From contig NZ_ANLA01000016.1 of the NCBI RefSeq assembly GCF_000348685.1, positions 60,758 through 124,757 on the forward strand: a stretch of 64,000 bases of DNA, given 5' to 3'. Source of the stretch: Xanthomarina gelatinilytica (GTDB taxonomy: Bacteria > Bacteroidota > Bacteroidia > Flavobacteriales > Flavobacteriaceae). The notes under the pieces are model-generated. The model worked only from the letters and a program-made list of their open reading frames with translations, was not told the DNA's origin and searched no databases. Numbering within the stretch: the stretch's first letter is position 1; each line of letters opens with the position of its first letter. This document shows, piece after piece, positions 61,988 to 64,000 of this stretch. Both the position numbers and the translations under genes were made by a program.

Positions 61988-62139
61988 ATTGGTTCGGTTT
62001 AGTTTGATAAAGAAAGGATATCAAATCTTAAAATAAATACAACACCAAACTAAACTTATGTTAAAACCCTGAACCTCATCCAACCATCAATTTATACATT
62101 TTTAAAATAGGCAAAGGATTTACTAGACCTTGACCTGAA

Positions 62140-62943
62140 CTAATTTTTAGACATTTCTGTATTTAAATACAACTTACTTTGATCTACCAAATACTGAATT
62201 AATTCAATATCTTTTCCTTCTTCATAAAGCGACATATCAGTATTGTTAGCTTCAGCAAAAGCTATAAAATCGGTTACCTGATCTTCTGGAATATTAAAAT
62301 TTGTGCTTATAAAATCTTTCGTGTAAGTATCCCTTAAAACAGCGTAATTGGTATCTTTTTTATTGGTTTCCTTAGATGTATTTCCCGAATTAAAAAGAGG
62401 TTTTACCAACCAATTGGTAATTTTCACCAAATCAACACCATTGTAGAACCTACCTTGTCTTAGAATGGTATTTTCAACCTCTTGATATTGTATATCTGTG
62501 TATTGATTTTCATTAGACAACACATTCCCAAAGTAAATGGTTTCAAATTTTGGGTTAAAGGTTCTCACTTTGGTCAGGTCTGTTTCCAGGTCGCCTGTAA
62601 GGTTAAAAGGTAAAATAACCACTTCATCCAAGGCAGTTACATGTTCATCCAGAAATACGGTCAACTGTTTGGATTTTAAAATCTCATCGGTAACTATTAC
62701 AAGAATGGTATTGTATTGTAAGGCAGAGATTTTTATCTTGTCGTTTAACGCAACATCAATACGGAACTCGCCATTAAAATCTGTAACGGCAATTCTATTT
62801 GAAGTGATGTTGGTAACCGTAAGCCCTTCCACATCGTTGGAATCCACAATTACTTTTCCGGAAATTTCAATTCTACTATCGTTTTGGGCCATGCCAAAAG
62901 ACAAGAACATAAAAAAGGCAATTAAAGGCAAAAATAATTTCAT
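62140..62943 (-). CDS. CarboxypepD_reg-like exported protein (paralog 3)
   Basis: The first gene of the run in transcription order. After the signal peptide (1-19, ending GMAQN) comes RIEISGKVIVDSNDVEGLTV, NGEFRIDVALNDKIKISALQ and VFLDEHVTALDEVVILPFNL. The C-terminal half has NTILRQGRFYNGVDLVKITN and a helical end. A gap of 152 nt separates it from paralog 2. All three share the 'ALDEVV' pattern at the end of the beta domain, which recalls the region before the plug of SusC receptors. Confidence 0.85.
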   Translation of the reverse strand: MKLFLPLIAFFMFLSFGMAQNDSRIEISGKVIVDSNDVEGLTVTNITSNRIAVTDFNGEFRIDVALNDKIKISALQYNTILVIVTDEILKSKQLTVFLDEHVTALDEVVILPFNLTGDLETDLTKVRTFNPKFETIYFGNVLSNENQYTDIQYQEVENTILRQGRFYNGVDLVKITNWLVKPLFNSGNTSKETNKKDTNYAVLRDTYTKDFISTNFNIPEDQVTDFIAFAEANNTDMSLYEEGKDIELIQYLVDQSKLYLNTEMSKN

Positions 62944-63032
62944 AGCTTAATTTTTTGAAGGTTAGCAAGTTAAAACACAAACCCATTTAACTTTTGTTAC
63001 AGGCAGTATTTACTTAAATTTACAACAAATTA

Positions 63033-63746
63033 ATGGAAATGAAAAACTTAATTATAGCAAGTACCTCAACCGTTCATGGGAGTGGTTATTTAGAATATTT
63101 ACTGGATGAATTGGCCCTGTTTTTTAAAGATGCAAATACCATTGTGTTTATTCCCTATGCCAGACCTAGTGGTATTTCGCATGAAGATTACACCATCAAG
63201 GCTAGAGAGGCTTTTAAAAAAATAGATAAAAACGTCATGGGCATTCATGAATTTGAAAACCCCATTGAAGCCATCCAAAACGCTGAAGCCATTTTTACTG
63301 GTGGAGGAAATACATTTGTACTCTTGTATCAACTTTATAAAAACAATTTGCTGGAACCATTAAAAAAAAGTGTTCTTAAAGGAACGCCCTACTTAGGCAC
63401 AAGTGCTGGAAGTAATATTTGTGGCTTGACCATAAATACCACCAACGACATGCCCATTGTTTATCCTCCCAGCTTTAAGGCTTTGAGCTTTATGCCGTTT
63501 AATATCAACCCACATTATTTAGACCCTATTCCAAACAACAAACACATGGGGGAAACCAGGGAAACGAGAATTAAAGAATTTCATGCTTACCACACACAAC
63601 CTGTTATTGGACTTAGGGAAGGCAGTTGGTTACAGGTTACTGAAACTTCCATAAAATTAAAAGGCCCTTTAACAGCAAGGGTTTTTGAGTACAACAAAAC
63701 ACCTTATGAGATAGAAAGTGGTACAGAACTTAAAGATTTAAGATAA
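63033..63746 (+). CDS. pepE: Dipeptidase E (alpha-aspartyl dipeptidase)
   Basis: This S51 serine peptidase of class I glutamine-amidotransferase fold cleaves Asp-X dipeptides in the cytoplasm. The nucleophile Ser124 is in LGTSAGSNI, and other markers are IIASTSTVHGSGYLEYLL at the start, IFTGGGNTFVLLYQLYKN and FNINPHYLDPIPNNKHMGE. The 237-residue length is normal. Starts at 63033 or 63039 are both possible. It is divergent from the CarboxypepD_reg run and followed by the tandem repeat. Confidence 0.95.
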   Translation: MEMKNLIIASTSTVHGSGYLEYLLDELALFFKDANTIVFIPYARPSGISHEDYTIKAREAFKKIDKNVMGIHEFENPIEAIQNAEAIFTGGGNTFVLLYQLYKNNLLEPLKKSVLKGTPYLGTSAGSNICGLTINTTNDMPIVYPPSFKALSFMPFNINPHYLDPIPNNKHMGETRETRIKEFHAYHTQPVIGLREGSWLQVTETSIKLKGPLTARVFEYNKTPYEIESGTELKDLR

Positions 63747-63803
63747 TACACATTGAAATTCAAACATTTAAAACACAAATAAAATTGTAACTTATTGATG
63801 AAC

Positions 63804-64000
63804 ATAAAAAAAGCCTCATCAAACAGACAAGGCTTTAGAGCGAGAGACCGGGTTTACTTCGGCTGCGCTCAGTATAAACTTCTCACCTTAAATCTTGTTC
63901 CAATTCTAAACATGAGAAAAATAAAAAAAGCCTCATCAAACAGACAAGGCTTTAGAGCGAGAGACCGGGTTTACTTCGGCTGCGCTCAGTATAAACTTCT
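63804..64000. repeat. 117-bp tandem repeat with hairpin and palindrome (cut by window end)
   Basis: The 80 bp from 63804 to 63883 recur at 63921-64000, a period of 117 bp. Each unit holds a hairpin (AAAGCCT...AGGCTTT, terminator-like on the minus strand because a T-run follows it there), then GAGCGAGAGACCGGGTTT, and then a palindrome ACTTCGGCTGCGCTCAGT flanked by GTTT/AAAC. The 37-bp connector is seen once. The GAGACCGGGTT word resembles the 3' part of a tRNA T-arm, but no tRNA is here. The window ends in the second copy, so the real copy number is unknown. Confidence 0.85.

Noticed and set aside
63841..63900. tRNA-like sequence (GAGAGACCGGGTT) in the terminal repeat
   Set aside because: Only a short T-arm-like word is present; no acceptor, anticodon or D arm can be folded, so I do not call a tRNA gene.

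Overview
The window is a low-GC chromosomal segment from a member of the Bacteroidota, most likely a Flavobacteriaceae species (genus not determinable from this alone). The signs are the TAnnTTTG promoter boxes upstream of many genes, weak or absent Shine-Dalgarno sequences, several TTG/GTG starts, the hypoxanthine phosphoribosyltransferase-adenylate kinase fusion, and family types such as DUF4476, DUF6702, DUF1573 and CarboxypepD_reg proteins. Most of it is conserved housekeeping content. I see no rRNA, tRNA, CRISPR array, prophage or transposase.

Layout. 1-16 kb: DUF4476 protein, Mpl-type Mur ligase, TPR protein, a 2108-residue alpha-2-macroglobulin-like protein with an inserted receptor-type domain, an SDR, a DUF4136 lipoprotein, a voltage-gated K+ channel, Obg GTPase, the HPT-AdK fusion, and divergent purK-purE. 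16-31 kb: M3 oligopeptidase, an ECF sigma factor with a tiny Cys protein, a UbiA-like membrane protein, gcvP, a KAS III-methyltransferase-glycosyltransferase cluster, a secreted endonuclease, valS, a DUF1573 protein and a retropepsin/PDZ protein. 31-47 kb: aminotransferase-murB, ECF sigma plus RskA-type anti-sigma, a small Cys protein-GT2-ECF cluster, lipA-gap, a TPR hybrid histidine kinase, lpxK, a Nif3-like protein, a coiled-coil protein with a cysteine-free zinc-ribbon fold, msrA, a methyltransferase, a cysteine-less redoxin and a Fer4/CDGSH protein.

47.4-56.1 kb: a co-directional kynurenine catabolic cluster (kynU, kmo, RidA-type 2-aminomuconate deaminase, semialdehyde dehydrogenase, an atypical SDR, 3-hydroxyanthranilate dioxygenase, aminocarboxymuconate semialdehyde decarboxylase, O-methyltransferase). 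It would take kynurenine through 3-hydroxyanthranilate to 2-aminomuconate and its deaminated product. Tryptophan dioxygenase, formamidase and the lower pathway are not here. Its spacers are packed with several families of short palindromic repeats, and one holds a frameshifted solitary GIY-YIG nuclease gene flanked by two copies of one repeat family. This is the best lead for an undescribed system: GIY-YIG nucleases acting as partners of dispersed palindromes.

56-64 kb: a truncated tatA copy and the intact tatA bracket a Cys-rich lipoprotein gene. Then come a GMEYP-type M1 aminopeptidase, DUF6702, three tandem CarboxypepD_reg paralogs and pepE. The window ends inside a 117-bp tandem repeat that carries a terminator-like hairpin and a palindrome.
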